Positions 1 through 10,684 of a stretch of DNA of 64,000 nt are shown piece by piece; within the stretch, counting starts at the first letter, position 1; every line of letters begins with the position of its first letter. Source of the stretch: Exophiala sp. HKRS030 (taxonomy: Eukaryota > Ascomycota > Eurotiomycetes > Chaetothyriales > Herpotrichiellaceae); the NCBI GenBank assembly GCA_023897205.1, contig JAHWDD010000009.1, positions 868,001 through 932,000 of the forward strand. Reading direction: 5' to 3'. The position numbers and the translations under genes were made by a program. Under the pieces are notes generated by a model. That model made no database searches. It was given only the letters and a program-made list of their open reading frames with translations, and was not told the origin of the DNA.

Positions 1-375
1 AGAAGGATATCTACCCCACATTCTGTCCCCAGCAGTCAACTTTGTCTCCGGCTACAATGATGGTTCGGCAATATTATTTTCATGCGGATTTCATCACCGT
101 CAAAACGACGGATCTAGAAGAGTCTTTTTTTTCCTTCTTTGTGAAATCGCTTGTCAGTCGGACGCAGTGCCTAGCACAAACAAACCCACGGCTGGTACAA
201 GTATGACCTTACCTACCGTTCAACCAGAAAAGAAAGACAGAACCCGAGAATTTCATTTCATGATTTCTATTAGTATATTAATAAGGAGTATTCGTGAAAA
301 TAAAAAGTTCAGTTATGACATGGCATCTAAAAGTTAGGGCAAGGGTGAAAAGAACCAAAACAACGTGGAACGGAA
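1..375. other. Left-edge intergenic segment, 3' flank of LAG1
   Basis: No gene is seen here. The stretch lies downstream of the ceramide synthase stop codon and holds A/T-rich sequence around 240-320 that could include the poly(A) region of that minus-strand gene. Confidence 0.5.
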
Positions 376-1815
376 TCACCCCTTCCTCTTCCTGACGCCT
401 TCTGCTTTCGACTCACTCTCGACCGGAACGCCATTAACGAGAACGACAGGTTTGGTTCCGTTGGCCGCCTTTGCAGCATTTTTGGCAGTGTCCTTCTCCG
501 TCGGCTCGTCGTCGTCTTCCTCATCCTCATCCTCACTACGTTCGTCCGCTCTCACACTATTGAAGGCAAAGTTCTTCGCGATCCGGAGGATCAAGAATAA
601 CCAAAACAGGTTGACGGCCTGGAGACAAGCCAGCAAGGAAAACGTAATGACCTGACTGATCCAACACTTGTATTGTTGAGTTTCCCAATTCAACTCGTAA
701 GGTCCAACGGTCCGGAATTCGGTCAAAGTCGCCCACAGAATGCGAAGATTGATGTAGTGTCGAAGGTAAGTCCACACGACCATGAATAAGAAATAATATG
801 GCCCGACGATGATAGAATCGAGATAATTGAGGGTTTTGGACGTCTGAAAAAGAAGCGAGCAAGTCAGTCTCGGCTTTTTGCACACACTCATGTCCGCCAT
901 CATCACCACAACAACTTACCGCGAGGAAGAAATCACTAATGTCGTGGGTGATATAGACCGCGATACCCATCTTGGCAAAATGGAATCGGTAACTCAACCC
1001 AATCAAAGACAATGTCACGATGTGGTGCAGTACCAGCTCTTTGAAGTCTTTGCGGGGTTTCTCCTGTTGCAGCATGAGGACAATGGCTTGTTGAGACCAG
1101 TATGCAGCCTGCAACAGGTAGTAAGCTTTGAACACCCCTTCGTGCTTCCGGTGAGGAAATCCTTCAAACATGGCCGTGGTATTGAAATACCACAGCGGGC
1201 CCTGCTTCATGACATAGAGTCCAAAAGGTCCAAAAATGCCAAAGTAGATGGCCGTGTAGACTTGTTCCATGAAACGTGACTGCTTCCCTCTCTTTTTCAT
1301 GCCGCAGCGGATGGCCAGTGGCCGTAGCAGTTTTTGCATTATGAACTCTCGTGTGAACGTCAAGACGATCGTATAGAAACCCACGAAGGCCCAGTCCGCA
1401 TAGCCCTTCCCGTACATGTTTGGTCCGCCTGGGTAGTCCGGTCCCAACGGGTATGATAAGAAAATGGCTTTGTGCAAGGGGTTTTGTTCTCCAGGGTTGA
1501 CAAAGTAGGCCCCAAGGATGGCCAGCATCAAAACGAGAGGGTTCAGCCAGGTATGACGGTAGGAGAGATTCTTCCATTTGCGGAACGCCGAGCGAGCTTT
1601 CCGTCGCTTCGAGTGAGGCTTGAGTTCTTTCTCGCTATTCTGCGAACAACCGGTCAGCTCGAACTTGGGGCGACGAGACGCCACAAAAAATCATGTGCAT
1701 AGCATACAGAAGGCTGAAGCGGCAGCTTTGGTGTCATCGTCGCCCACGCAGGGGCGCTGGTGTCTCCACGGGGATCACCCCCAAGATTGCTCGACGTTCG
1801 ACGTGGACGAGCCAT
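376..1815 (-). CDS. lag1: Ceramide synthase, TLC/LAG1 domain
   Basis: This is an ER membrane sphingoid-base N-acyltransferase that makes (phyto)ceramide from acyl-CoA. Three exons are inferred: 1815-1708, 1639-920 and 843-376, giving 431 aa. The ATG at 1815 is the first in-frame start; an intron (1640-1707, donor GTATGC) must be removed to join it to the basic NSEKELKP region. The second intron (844-919) falls right after the catalytic Lag motif. The TLC domain spans roughly residues 150-370 with several hydrophobic segments. The paired histidines at about 241-242 (HHIVT) and the HD pair at about 268-269 (YITHDISD) are the conserved active-site residues of the family. The C-terminal tail is very acidic ([13 protein letters not shown]), as in other fungal ceramide synthases, where such tails are CK2 targets. 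Family assignment is firm; LAG1 versus LAC1 paralogue is not resolved. Confidence 0.93.
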
Positions 1816-2479
1816 GATGGCCGTTGTCGGGATCGGGACCAATGTCGCGATGTCAGGACGTTGGGAACGAGTTGATGAGTAGGTGACTGCCTAGGTAGGT
1901 GGCACAATGTCTAGATGAAGAGGCAACAAGATGGAGAGTACTGTCAGCCGGCAGACACGGGTGTGCTGCAAGTCAAACAACACATGTGGCAGCTTAAATA
2001 ATAAATGATCAACCGCGTGCAGGGTGCTTAGTGAAATGAGGAGAGCGTGTGCATCATCTTTGGCTGGAAAAAGTCTTTGACGCAGCGAATAGGGGGCCTT
2101 GTTTGCTAGCCTCGCTGCCCCAGCAGCAAGTCTTCGTATTTCGTATGCTCGTATGGACAACCCGATGGAGATACAGAGCCTCAATTTCCATATATCTCGA
2201 TCCACAGAGAATGGAAATTGCCCTCGAGCTTTCCACAGGGTTGTTGCGAGTATCCACTACAATGTGATCAACCTATGGACGACTCTTATGAACATAGGGA
2301 GTACAATAAGACAGAAAAAGAGACCTGACACTGACGCGGCCAGCGGAGGAAGGAGCGTGAATCTGGGAAATGCTTTTCTACACACTGAATTATGTGGTGA
2401 CAACGATGCGGGCCTATGCAAGTACATCTGAAGATTGCCCAATTCAGACAGATTGTAGAGCTCTGAACTTGGGCCATGT
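1816..2479. other. Intergenic, promoter side of LAG1
   Basis: No convincing gene. It lies between the start of the ceramide synthase and the stop of the next minus-strand gene, so it should hold the LAG1 promoter and the neighbour's 3' end. A CCTAGGTAGGT motif of the kind scattered in fungal intergenic DNA lies near 1890. Short open frames here show no coding character. Confidence 0.4.
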
Positions 2480-3266
2480 TCACTTCTCCTCGGAGTTCTC
2501 CTTCTTTGATTCGTCCTTCTCTCCAGCGGACGGCTGGGACTTTTCAGGGTCCTTGTGACCACCGACAGGCCTTGATGAGTCGACAGTACCGTGGACCTTT
2601 GCGGTTTCTGGCGGTCCTTCAGCTTTCTTGGATCGGTCGCCGTCATTCGCGAGTGGATTGCTAGCTCCTGAGACATCACCTTGTTTCTGGAGTTGTTGTG
2701 TCAGAGATATTCATAGCAAACTTTCCAGTAAAAGAACTCACCTGCTTGTCGCCCGCAGATTCGGTGGTGTCTCGCTCCTCACCGGCTGGCTGACCCTTGG
2801 GGGTTCTGAGAACGATATCAGTGTGAAATGTAACACAATTGTGGTTTACCCGGCAATAACATACGCGTCCTCCTCTGATTTCTTGTCTTCAGCCTCCTCC
2901 TTGGGTTCCTCCTCTTCCTTGGACTCTTGTTCTGGAGCTTCTTCTGCCTCCTCCTTATGTTCAGAATGGCCGTGGCCATGGTCGGACTTGCTAGGACTTT
3001 GCTGGAGGAGCCATCCGGCAGCCGGAACGGTGACAACAACGGAACCAATTAGCCTGAGAGTACCCATTAGAATTCCACCATGATACTCGGATCTCCTTCT
3101 ATAGAATCACTAACCAAGGAAGATCACTGCTCTTCTTTGCGCCGTGTTCCTGAGCATAGGACCGGCGGCCGATATCCCGGAAGGTAGTTCGAGCTTGCGC
3201 CGCGGCTCGCTTGAGAGCAGCTGAGCGAATGCTACCCCGAAGGGCGGCAGACCGTGCGAAAGCCAT
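2480..3266 (-). CDS. Small mitochondrial-type protein with one membrane segment and an acidic, low-complexity tail
   Basis: Four exons are inferred: 3266-3115, 3053-2865, 2805-2742 and 2686-2480. Introns of 61, 59 and 55 bp give a 203-aa protein in frame throughout. Residues 1-35 are Arg/Ala/Ser-rich without acids (MAFARSAALRGSIRSAALKR), a good mitochondrial presequence. A SSDLPW motif precedes one hydrophobic segment (about 51-66), then a His-rich GHGH stretch and long Glu/Lys-rich disordered sequence. This layout matches a conserved, unnamed protein of filamentous ascomycetes, probably of the inner mitochondrial membrane; its role is unknown to me. It is divergently placed against the CAND1 gene and may share its promoter. 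The splice model is well supported by frame continuity; function is not. Confidence 0.75.
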
Positions 3267-3810
3267 TAAGGGGATATGTGAGGGAGGAAAGAAACAACAG
3301 GGGAGACTATGAAAGGTGCGAAGTCACGTAGAGACTATTGCAGTAACCGTTGTACTCACAACTCGTACCTGAGAAGCTCCGGGAGAAGCTTTCGACAAAT
3401 AGTGTGGAGTGATTAACCAGACCTTACGGAGTACAGTAGAGCGTGCCCTGCGTCATGGCTTACCTAATGCACCTACCGTTAAGTGTCTATTGTCCCTCCA
3501 ACTTCACGCCCACGCTGTGCAGCCTACACACCCAAAAATCCCACTCCGATTTCCCTATGTTCACCGCATTGTCCGTTCCAACATCTGTCATTTCTCGTCA
3601 GAAGGATCACAGTCGCGTAATAGATCACGACTAGTCTCACTTCCATCCTGGCCAGCGTTTGAGCGTGTTGACTGCCTGACATCACCGTCCAAAGATACGA
3701 GCGGCCGTCCTATCCTATCCCCGCATTCACCAGAAGACATTCAAATGACGGCGAGAAGTCTGAAACGATTCCATTCTTGAGGTTGCCTCCTTCTACCACT
3801 ACTCTGCAAG
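3267..3810. promoter_or_regulatory. Divergent intergenic region between the mitochondrial protein gene and CAND1
   Basis: About 540 bp separate two divergently transcribed genes, so both promoters lie here. One exact copy of TACGGAGTA occurs at 3425-3433. No clear TATA box was seen for either gene. The open frames inside it are short and have no homology I recognise. Confidence 0.5.
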
Positions 3811-6800
3811 ATGGCAAGGGAGCGTGGCCAAGCTCAGGCGAGCATTTCGGGGCTGCTGAACAAAATCAGTGACCCTGATCCGGACATTCGTTTCATGCAA
3901 CTCAGTGACCTGGCGAATGTTCTCTCCTCAACATCCACAGAATACCTGCGAGGCGACCCGCACGCTGCAGCTAGGATAATCGATGGTCTGCTGAAGTCAC
4001 TAGCTGACCAAAATGGGGAGGTCCAGAACCAGGCTCTAAAGTGGTAGGTCACAATGTCTCGCAGTCAAGTTTTCTTGTTAATGTCCGAACAGTATCGGCC
4101 CTTTGGCTTCTCGCACACCTGGCGATATCGTGGCACCATTGATCGATAAAATCACTGATCTGACCAGCCGGGAGATCGACCTTTCAATTCCCAACACGGC
4201 CCTTCGAAGTCTCATTTCAGCGTTGCCCCAGCCCCAGCCGAATGGAGCGTCTGCACAGGAGGTGAAAGATGCCTATAGTGCCATCAGTAAGGTGCTGATA
4301 CCGAGACTGGTCGGTCATGTCGTCTTGTCTGCTGGTAAGACACCACCTCGACTACCAACTGGTTTACTGGAAAAGCATAAGGACAAGGGTTACAGTGCTG
4401 ATGCTGTCGATGTCATGATTGAGGTCGTCAAATGCTACGGCTCCTTGCTTCAAGAGGCGGAACTGGTTGAGCTCGCAAAGTCCACCATGCACATCCTAGA
4501 GAGTCCACAAGCCGGTGGAGTGGTCAAGAAGAGAGCCCTGGCTGGTATAGGCGCATTGCTGGTCCATTTCAACGAAGCTCAAGTCGGTTCATTTGTTGCC
4601 GCACTGAAAAACAGCTTTGACAATGAGCAACTTAGTATGGAGCACCGAAGATATCTCATCGCTACGGTTGGTACCCTCGCACGCTCAATCCCCACAAAAG
4701 TCGGTCCATACCTTGATACCGTTGTGCCTTACGTGCTCAAGGTGCTAAGCCAACAAGAAATCTCGTCTACGGCCTCCATGGATGACGATATTGAGGTAGA
4801 CACAGAGACGGAAGAGTTGCGAGAGACCGCACTCATTTCCTTGGAGTCTATGATAGGCTCTTGTCCTACCGAGATGCACCCCCATCTTTCAACCGTCATA
4901 GACGCCGCCTTGCGGTATTTAAAGTACGACCCGAATGTGGCAGAACTATCAGATGATGAGATGGGAGGAACCCAGGACAACAACTCAGACGATGGCTTCA
5001 CAGAGGATCCTGCCGACGACGATGACGATGATGAGTACGCCGAGTTGGATGACGATGATGCGTTCAGTGATGTCGATGATATGAGCTGGAAAGTCCGAAG
5101 ATGTGCTGCAAAAGTTTTGTATGCCATCATCTCGGGGGCCACGGCAGCAGACCGAGACCTTCTATTTGGCAGAATCGCCCCTGATCTCATCTCCCGACTT
5201 TCAAAAGAGCGTGAAGACAGTGTTAGGTTGGAAGTGATCGCGGCAACCACTATGTTGATTCGCAAAACAGGCTCTGCGCCATCACTCGAACTTTCGCGCA
5301 TTGACTCTTCCGAGAACCCCGCTGCACCTACCAATACTCGAAAACGAAGACGACAAGATAGTGAAGCCGATCGAAAAGACCCAGATCTGAAAGGCCTCAT
5401 CGCAATACGCTCCAGCCCCCCTATCATGCCAGCATCACCTCCCACTGGTTCCCAAGCAGAGCTTGTTGCGCTTGTTCCAAGAATTGTTCAGGCACTCGGC
5501 AAACTCTGGAAGAAGGCCAGTATGTCTCTGAAGCAAGCATCCATCATAATGTTGAAGACCCTTACTTTGTCGCGTAATGGAATATTGTCAGACCATTTGC
5601 AACAGTTGGAAGACCCAATTGCCGACGCCTTGAAGCCATCTAACGCGGCTGGGTCAGGTGGCACTGGCTCCGGAACATCAGCAACAGTGTCAAGTCTTCA
5701 GATCGAAACGTTAGCTTTGGTCAGCACTATTACAGAGACGAATGGAACGACGGTACTGATACCGTTTGTCATTGCTTTGATACCACCAGTCACAACACTT
5801 GCTCGCGACAGAAATTACAAAGTCTCAAGTGAAGCTCTTTCGACAATCGAGCAGTTTATCAAAGCTCTCACACCACCTCGGTTGGCCATGGCGAATCAAG
5901 ATCATGCTATGCACATTCAGAAGCTGTGGGATGTCGTCGTGAGTCGCGTAACGGACAATAATACTGATCTTGAGATACGCCATCGAGCCATCCAAGTATT
6001 TGGTGTACTTATTGCTAGAACTTCTTCCACTCAACTGCTACCTAGCGAAGCTCGTGTCAAGAGTCTGGGCATACTCGACGACAGACTACGGAACGAAACT
6101 ACGAGACTTGCTAGTGCAAGAGCAATTGGACTTGTGGCCGAAGCCGCAGGAGTTCACGATAACATCGGAACTGCTTGGATCCAAGATGTCTCGCTCGAGA
6201 TGGCCGATCAACTGCGTAAAGCCGACCGCGCCCTTCGTGTTTCTTGTTTGGAATCATTACAATATCTCGCACTCAATCCGGTCACATCCTCACAATATGA
6301 GACGACAACAATTGTACAGCTCCAAAGTCAACTGATGCCTCTGATTTCAGCCAACGACCTACATCTTCTCACCCCAGCACTAGTCATTCTGTCAAAGACA
6401 ATACCAACAAACGCCGTGGCTTTGGTCAACGATGACACTGTACATGCTCTGTGTGCCATTACCCAAGCTCGCTTGGAGGGCCCGCCGCTCCGAGCATATC
6501 TCCTTGTGGTCAAAGTCATTGGCGAGCAGGGAGTAGGTGCCCCGCTAATGAAAGGACTATTGGCTGCTGGCACTAGCGGCGAAACAGCAGTGCTAGGAAG
6601 GGCGATTGGTACTCTACTTGTCTATGGGGGAAATCACTTGGGAGTCACGATAGACGACTTCCTCAAAGAGCTGTACGCATCCGACGATGTTCGAGCAATC
6701 TGCCTTGCTTTGAGTGTTCTTGGTGAGGTTGGCTTTAGAATGGGATCTCAAACTCCCATTGATATCCAGATCTTCATCAAAAGTCTTTCAGCTGATGTTG

Positions 6801-7876
6801 ACAAAGTTCGACTCACTGCTGCTGTCGCTCTAGGAAGTGCCAGCTCGAATAATGTCTCACAGTGCCTTCCAGTCATCCTGCAGAGCCTGAATCGAGACGC
6901 CGGTCAGGACTATCTATATCTCCACGCGCTGAAGGAGATTCTAGAACACTCTGACAACTCTTCGGGTGAACTGACTCCGTTTGCGTCCGAACTGTGGCAG
7001 AAATTGTTCGCAGTTTCCGAAGCAGAGGACAACAGCGCTGTTGGGGCCGAGTGCATTGGCAGACTTGCCACCATAGATCCTGAGGTCTATGTGCCAGAGC
7101 TTGCAAGATCACTTGAGAACTCTAACCCTGCCATTCGAGGAACTGTGATCTCGGCATTCAGATTCACTCTCGGCGAGACGAGCAATTCGTACAACAGTCT
7201 TCTGGTCAAGATGATGACACCGATGCTTCAGACTATGCTGAACGACTCGGACATTGGAAATCGACGCCTTGCGGTGACAACGCTGAATGCAGCTATCCAC
7301 AACAAACCCGAACTTGTTGTTCCAGATATCGCTCAGGTTCTTCCCACCATTCTTCAGTCGTCACACATCAATCGCGATCTCATCAAGACTGTCAAGATAG
7401 GTCCATTCACGCACCAAGAAGATGGAGGTCTGGACCTTCGTAAGTCTGCGTACGCCACTTTGTACGCATTACTCGACTGTCCCGGCGCCATCTCACATTT
7501 GCCCATTCCCAAAGTCTTTGATCGCATTCTGGACGGTATTCCTGACGATACGGATATTCGTACATTATGCAATCTCATGCTCTCACGTCTGTCGGTCATT
7601 GATCCAGACGAGACTCGTCGCCGCCTCTCGGCCCTTTCGGAGAAGTTCAAAATCGTTCTCGGGGCCAAGATCAAAGAGAATGCTGTCAAGCAGGAAATCG
7701 AAAAGGTCAATGACGCCAATGCTGCGGTCATCAGAACCACCATGGAACTTGAGCGGAAATTCCCATCGGCCAGCACTGAGGTTAGTGGAGATTTGGTGGC
7801 TTGGAAAGGTTATGTCGAATTCGTCAAGAAGGAATTTGCTCAGGTTGTGCGCAGCGTGCTAGCAGAGGGAGCTTAG
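3811..7876 (+). CDS. Cullin-associated NEDD8-dissociated protein (CAND1/TIP120), intact full-length form
   Basis: CAND1 binds un-neddylated cullin-RING ligases and exchanges their substrate receptors. Two exons are inferred: 3811-4043 and 4093-7876, with a 49-bp intron that splits the codon of the Cys in the conserved KCIGPLAS sequence. The product is 1338 aa, close to the length of animal CAND1 (about 1230). It is built of HEAT repeats from end to end; exon 1 carries the typical N-terminal repeat (ISDPDPDIRFMQLSDL). An Asp-rich loop at about residues 320-350 is followed by DDMSWKVRRCAAK, the same acidic insertion and HEAT junction seen in animal CAND1. The C-terminal TIP120 domain (about 1150-1320) is present. 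In aspergilli this gene is split into CandA-N and CandA-C; here both halves are in one frame. Confidence 0.95.
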
Positions 7877-9272
7877 GACGCTACTGGGCTTCTCCAATCA
7901 TCAGCAGCAACATGTGAAGAGATAGCCCACGGCTCAATGATGGCCCCCTCGAACACAGCTGAGGGACCGAGACCTTACTGGCGTGATGACCCGTGTCTTG
8001 TTGCAATGCTGCGCCAGGTGGCAAAGGAGCTAGGAGAAGAGGCGAGGCCCTGGTGAAATGATCCGTCATGGACGAGATATGATCGTGGACGAGGACGACT
8101 GTGCATAACGCATCACTACCGATGTATTTACGGCTTTTGCATCATCAAGTCGTGTTACCCCAACAACCAGCCAGTGTAGAAGAAGCATTACAAAAAGTTT
8201 TACGAGATGCACAACAGACAGAGACAGCGAAGATAGAAAATCAGAAGATAGCAAAACCTGTTCAATAGTGTTCTCGATGGTTCATTCTTGTCCTTTTTTT
8301 CCATTACGATCATGGGGAGACTGGGTAATTCGTGCCTTGCCCTGTCTCGCGGAGAGTATAGGACGAGCCTGGCGATGGGATGACTCGGGATCCGATTTCA
8401 TTCAATGATAGACCTTCTTTCATTCCCCTCTTCTGTCGAGTCGGATCATTCAGGCAGACACGACTCGCTGGTTCTGGTTCTTCTGCTTTTTCTTGCACGC
8501 AATTTCCCCCCTTTTGGCATTCTCATCCCCTCATGTACCCACGGTTCGCAGGGTTGTGATGGGTCATGCTTTGAACTGCACCAGACAATATAAGAAGACT
8601 CTTGCATGACACGTTCGCCCTCGTCCAAGTAGCAATGGTCCTGTTGGATGACTCGTAAAGTGAATTCTAGAAAGGTCCAAGGCAAGCACGCACCCACCAA
8701 CGCTTGCGAATGGATGTGCCGTTTCCTGATCTCTAGACTTCGACATGAAAACATCGTTTGAGACACGAAAAAGAAAAAAGGATATAGAAACACAAGATAA
8801 CTGTGACAGTGGTTGGTCGGTTGGTTCCGGAGGTGCTGGAGCCCCGTGATTGTGGTGGGTTGTGTGTCGTGCTGCCAAAAGTCAAGGGAGAGAAGGAGAG
8901 AGTGCGTGTGAATTATCATTACTCTTGACTCGGAAGGCAGAGAGTCCTTTGGGGAGCAGTATTGGGGAGCGGTTTTGGGGATGTTTTCGTGTGTCGAGCA
9001 CAGCCAGCGTGACTGAGAGACGGATGCAAGTCGTTCGTTCGAGTGAGGGTGTGATTCGGGAAAAAAAGGGGATAAGAGGCAAAATCTTCTGTCGTGTCGG
9101 CATTTCGTCCTGCAAAATCATGATCACGTAGGCATCGCGATTGTTTTCCTATCCCCCTTATCTTTACTGCTGCCAAAACAAAGCTTGGGCAAAAAAAACA
9201 CCAAGTAACGGTGCCTCTCGAGGACAAGAAAGGGCAGTCGGTTTGTTCATTACAGGAGGACATTGAGCAGCC
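7877..9272. other. Convergent intergenic region between CAND1 and the SPG1/TEM1 gene
   Basis: About 1.4 kb between two 3' ends. I see no gene: open frames on both strands are short and of skewed composition (Ser/His/Phe-rich or Arg-rich). The stretch must contain the 3' UTRs of both flanking genes. No repeat longer than homopolymer runs was noticed. Confidence 0.4.
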
Positions 9273-10311
9273 TCAATTAACCGACTGATAGAGGAGGAGA
9301 GGTTCGCCGACGTTCTCGATCTCTGGGATCGTGCATTTCAGGTCAAAGGCTTTCGATAGAACGATTTTGAAGATCTTTTGCACGTTTATGCTGTGACTCG
9401 TGCTGCTGAAGATCAGAGAGGCCCGCATGGCTTTGGCGAAGCGTCGTGCCTAGACGATCGATTCGGTCAGTATATAACTTGTTCTCATCCAACCTCGAGG
9501 CCGTATTTGCGTGGGCGTGACTGCGGGTATCGTATTGCGGCTAAAAGCGAGAGCATACCTGGTTGCTTATCTCCTCTTGATCTTCTCTGGGGAAATTGAC
9601 AAAATGATCATATTTTGTGCCGATCAAGAAAGGTATGGCGGTCTTGTTGAAACCTCTTCCCTGCCTGTACCATTCCTTGATGCTGTTGAGGGTGGATTTG
9701 CGGGTGAGGTCGAACATGAACAAAATGGCCACGGCGTCGTTGCAGACCAGTGGCAGCATGTTGACGAATTCACGTTGGCCACCCAAGTCCCAAATCGAGA
9801 ATGTGATTTCGGTGTTGCGTATGGAGATTGTCTTTTCCATAAAGTTCACGCCTGTGTACACACACAAGTGTTAGACGGGGACACGAGACGATCACATCGT
9901 ATCAGGGCAGGGCGCACCTAGAGTTTGGATGTAGTCTTCATCCCAGCTACCTTCGACATATTTGACCATGAGACTCGTCTTGCCTATCTGTGCATCTCCG
10001 ACCATCCCCACCTTGATGACAACACTGCTCTTGTTGTTGGAGGACTGCTGCGACTGTCTGTTTTCCGGGTACTGTGTTGTCTGTTGATAGCCGCCCATCC
10101 CGGATCCCGGCCTCGAATTCGACTGAGGGTACAGGCTCGGCGAGTTATACCGCTGGTTCGTGTCATTGTTGTCTAGGGGCGGCGTGGCCGTGGCTTGATG
10201 TGAAGGGGGCATGGCTGGGATCGCCGTGGACTCGTCATGCTGATAATTGTCGTTGACTTGTGCGATGGAGGCCGAGTCGGCGGGGTACTCGTTTTGAGGA
10301 ACAAAATCCAT
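9273..10311 (-). CDS. spg1: Septum-promoting / mitotic-exit small GTPase (Spg1/Tem1 family)
   Basis: This Ras-like GTPase starts the septation initiation (mitotic exit) network at the spindle pole body. Three exons are inferred: 10311-9918, 9851-9559 and 9449-9273 (introns 66 and 109 bp), giving 287 aa. A disordered N-terminal extension of about 95 residues, rich in Gln, Pro, Ser and Asn, precedes the G domain. Visible motifs are the P-loop GDAQIGKTS (about 105-113), the switch-II motif WDLGGQREF, and GTKYD in place of the usual NKxD, a replacement characteristic of the Tem1/Spg1 group. The SSTSHS G5 motif follows. The DLGGQ form of switch II and the C-terminal [13 protein letters not shown] are also typical of this family. 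There is no CAAX box, as expected. The ATG at 10311 is the only sensible start. Confidence 0.94.
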
Positions 10312-10684
10312 GGCTGGTGTGAAAGGAGTGAAGCTTGGATCAAAACGAGCGGAGAAGGAAAAGCGTGGATGGGCGTGATACGGATTGACTTGCTTGAAGG
10401 CCAGGAGTTCAGCTTCCTTGCGAGGGATGCCCCGAGGTTTCGTTCATGCGGCGGTCGAGGCGTTTACCGTTCACTGACTGTCGACGCTTTCAATTGGCTG
10501 CCACGACACGTCAAAATAAGAAAGTCAAAAAGGTCGCGTTTTGGTGGGCAGGCGCTTATGTAATATTCTACGTACAACAAGTACTATGGATAGAGGCAAC
10601 AGACAGCATCCATGCAATACTACAGCGGAAACACGACTAAATTGCTTGATATATCCATGGGTGTAGCTATTTACTGCGGCAAAT
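10312..10684. other. Intergenic, promoter of the SPG1/TEM1 gene and 3' flank of the MATE gene
   Basis: Both neighbours are on the minus strand. No gene or repeat was recognised; the part next to 10312 is the likely SPG1/TEM1 promoter and 5' UTR. Confidence 0.4.

Noticed and set aside
4729..5445. 238-codon minus-strand open frame inside CAND1
   Set aside because: Serine-rich mirror of the acidic and HEAT-repeat coding region; no independent support.
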